From: Lachnospiraceae bacterium
GTDB lineage: Bacteria > Bacillota > Clostridia > Lachnospirales > Lachnospiraceae
DNA: 64,000 nucleotides
Assembly: GCA_017411305.1 (NCBI GenBank)
Contig: JAFQQI010000052.1
Span: 1 to 64,000 of the forward strand
Reading direction: 5' to 3'
Below the pieces are notes generated by a model that was not told the DNA's origin, did not search any database, and saw nothing but the letters and a program-made list of their open reading frames with translations. Positions 62,433 to 64,000 of this stretch are shown here, one piece after another (the first letter of the stretch is position 1; the number at the start of each line of letters is the position of its first letter). Position numbers and translations under genes: made by a program.

Positions 62433-64000
62433 CTATGGTCTTTCCTGCACCCGTTTTGTCAGAAAATCCTGAAGCACGAAAATTTCATGAACCATTAACG
62501 GGACTGCTGCCAGCACAAACAATCTGCCCCATTCAAGGACAGCCAGTCTTGTTGTTTTAAACAGTATAACAAAGTAGGGAATCTCTGTGACCAGTACCTG
62601 AAGCAAAATTCCTACCGCTACAGCAAACAGCATATACCCGTTTTCCAGCCAATTCATCCTAAACACGGATTTATTTACATCCCTCATCCCTATGGCATGA
62701 AGCAGCTGGCTCATACCAAGTACCGTAAAAGCATGGGTCTGTGCTCTTGAAAGCACCTCGGAAATACCCAGCATTTTTTCCAAATTCGTAAGTGTCACGG
62801 GAATCTGCGCATTTAAAAGTGCTTCGTAAGGAACTGTTAAAAACGCCAACAAACTGATGGCACCGATGATTACTCCGTAACTAAGCATACAGGACAGTCC
62901 CCCGCCTGCAAACATATTTTCATTACTTTTTCTTGGCATTTCCCTCATCAGTGCATCGCCGTCGTTTTTATCAACTCCGAGGGACAATGCCGGTAAAGAA
63001 TCCGTAATCAGATTGATCCACAAAATATGACTTGCTTTTAACGGCGCCGGCAAGCCCGCAAGCACAGCTACCAACATGGTAAGAATCTCTCCAAAATTGG
63101 AGGAAAGCAGGAAAAGAATCGTCTTACGGATATTTTCATAAATTCCGCGTCCCTCCCGCATTGCTTTTTCAATAGTGGCAAAATTATCATCCACAAGCAC
63201 AAGGTCCGCTGCATTCCTTGCCACATCCGTACCTTCCTTTCCCATGGCAATGCCTACATCTGCTGCTTTTAAGGAAGGCGCATCATTAATACCGTCTCCG
63301 GTCATGGCAACCACTTTTCCTTTTCCCTGAAGTACCTCTACAATTCTCACCTTATGTTCCGGGGAAACTCTGGCATAAACTCTGGCAGACTCTGCTCTGT
63401 TTTCAAACTCCTCCTTTGTCATTGTTTCCATTTCCACTCCGCTGATGCACTGCGATTTGCATTGCGCTATCCCCAGCTGCTTTGCTATGGCAAATGCCGT
63501 ATCCACATGATCACCCGTAATCATCACGGTATCCACATGGGCATTCTTAAACTTCTCAACAGCTGCCCCGGCCTCTTCCCTGGGCGGGTCTATCATGCCT
63601 ACCAGTCCCAGAAATATCAGTTCTTTTTCTTCTGTCAGATTTCCTTTTTTCTTCATGGCAACTGCCAGCACCCTAAGTGCCTGCTCTGCCATCTCTTCTA
63701 TCGCAAGCTTTACCTTTTTCTTCTCCCCCGCAGTCATGGTTACCTCCCTGCCGTTTATCCACATGGTCCGGCAAAGAGTCAGCATTTCATCAGCAGCCCC
63801 TTTACAATAGGCAATCTGTCCCTCCTTTGTTTTATGTACTGTGGTCATTCTCTTTCGTTTCGAATCAAAAGCATTTTCTTGCACTCTGGGATATTTCCTT
63901 TGCAATGCTTCTTTCTCATACCCATATCCAAAAGACAAATCAAGTAGTGCCAGCTCCGTGGGATCGCCCAATCTGTTCTCCCCTATCATCGCATCATTAC
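62433..64000 (-). CDS. P-type cation (Ca2+-type) ATPase, C-terminal part
   Basis: About 522 residues visible; the 5' end continues past 64000. The last visible codons give NDAMIGEN just before GDPTELALL, so the N-terminus of the visible part is in the nucleotide domain and the phosphorylation DKTG lies outside. Present are KGAADEML, MITGDHVDTA and TGDGINDAPSLKAADVGIAMG of the P domain, then six C-terminal helices (LLSSNFGEILTML, ILWINLITDSLPALSLG). This matches IIA/IIB calcium-type pumps. It would export Ca2+ using ATP. The residue IN..TD pattern fits a calcium site but specificity is inferred. Confidence 0.88.
   Translation of the reverse strand, partial: NDAMIGENRLGDPTELALLDLSFGYGYEKEALQRKYPRVQENAFDSKRKRMTTVHKTKEGQIAYCKGAADEMLTLCRTMWINGREVTMTAGEKKKVKLAIEEMAEQALRVLAVAMKKKGNLTEEKELIFLGLVGMIDPPREEAGAAVEKFKNAHVDTVMITGDHVDTAFAIAKQLGIAQCKSQCISGVEMETMTKEEFENRAESARVYARVSPEHKVRIVEVLQGKGKVVAMTGDGINDAPSLKAADVGIAMGKEGTDVARNAADLVLVDDNFATIEKAMREGRGIYENIRKTILFLLSSNFGEILTMLVAVLAGLPAPLKASHILWINLITDSLPALSLGVDKNDGDALMREMPRKSNENMFAGGGLSCMLSYGVIIGAISLLAFLTVPYEALLNAQIPVTLTNLEKMLGISEVLSRAQTHAFTVLGMSQLLHAIGMRDVNKSVFRMNWLENGYMLFAVAVGILLQVLVTEIPYFVILFKTTRLAVLEWGRLFVLAAVPLMVHEIFVLQDFLTKRVQERP

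Noticed and set aside
61879..62472. 197-codon plus-strand open frame opposite the beta-CASP gene
   Set aside because: It lies antisense to a clear conserved gene, and its translation has no family pattern.

Overview
The window looks like chromosome from a gut Lachnospiraceae (Clostridia). It has low to moderate GC, strong AGGAGG-type ribosome binding sites, a choloylglycine (bile-salt type) hydrolase, chemoreceptors and c-di-GMP enzymes, IorAB/PaaK aromatic amino acid metabolism, and a large set of plant-polysaccharide enzymes. Genus cannot be fixed from the sequence alone. Most genes lie on the minus strand.

Layout. 1-4416: end of an unknown gene, an Imm51-like protein, an intact ABC-F ATPase and a second ABC-F copy cut off inside its second Walker B motif. 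4602-8154: a soluble GGDEF protein, the bile-salt-type hydrolase and a ZIP metal transporter. 8331-23425: an arabinan utilisation locus made of GH51 arabinofuranosidase, a GGDEF/EAL/LamG protein, intracellular GH43, an ArsR-type regulator with a large beta-rich domain, then (minus strand) a secreted GH43 arabinanase, sugar ABC transporter (binding protein and two permeases), DUF624 protein, GH43 exo-enzyme and a chemoreceptor. 23594-34120: UvrD-type helicase, two tRNAs, a domain-permuted GH3 glucosidase with lgt, dCMP deaminase and a MraY-like transferase, then a flavoprotein, RNase H and MATE pump. 34233-38321: argS, VTC, DUF4956 and a secreted MBL protein in one tight cluster. 38438-43349: Rpn-type nuclease, Nudix, esterase, HAD, QueH and a zincin lipoprotein. 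43543-47834: a second sugar ABC transporter with a divergent AraC regulator. 47940-52754: iorA-iorB-paaK-ACT-YczE. 53367-57437: thioesterase, GH30 and a second chemoreceptor. 57641-64000: ilvE, folA, a nine-copy 52-bp tandem repeat, thyA, a beta-CASP nuclease and a truncated P-type calcium ATPase.

How it fits together. The arabinan locus joins digestion (lipoprotein GH43 outside; GH43 and GH51 inside), uptake (ABC importer without its own ATPase, so a shared MsmX-type ATPase is expected), taxis (the chemoreceptor is the last gene of the transporter/GH run) and probably second-messenger signalling (GGDEF protein with a lectin-like domain directly behind GH51). A recurring CTAAAATATT-like motif near the promoters of GH51, the regulator and the binding protein may be the regulator's operator. 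The strongest candidates for something undescribed are the GGDEF/EAL/LamG protein with the ArsR-type sensor, the folA-thyA repeat array, and two large inverted-repeat elements between iorA and the thioesterase gene.
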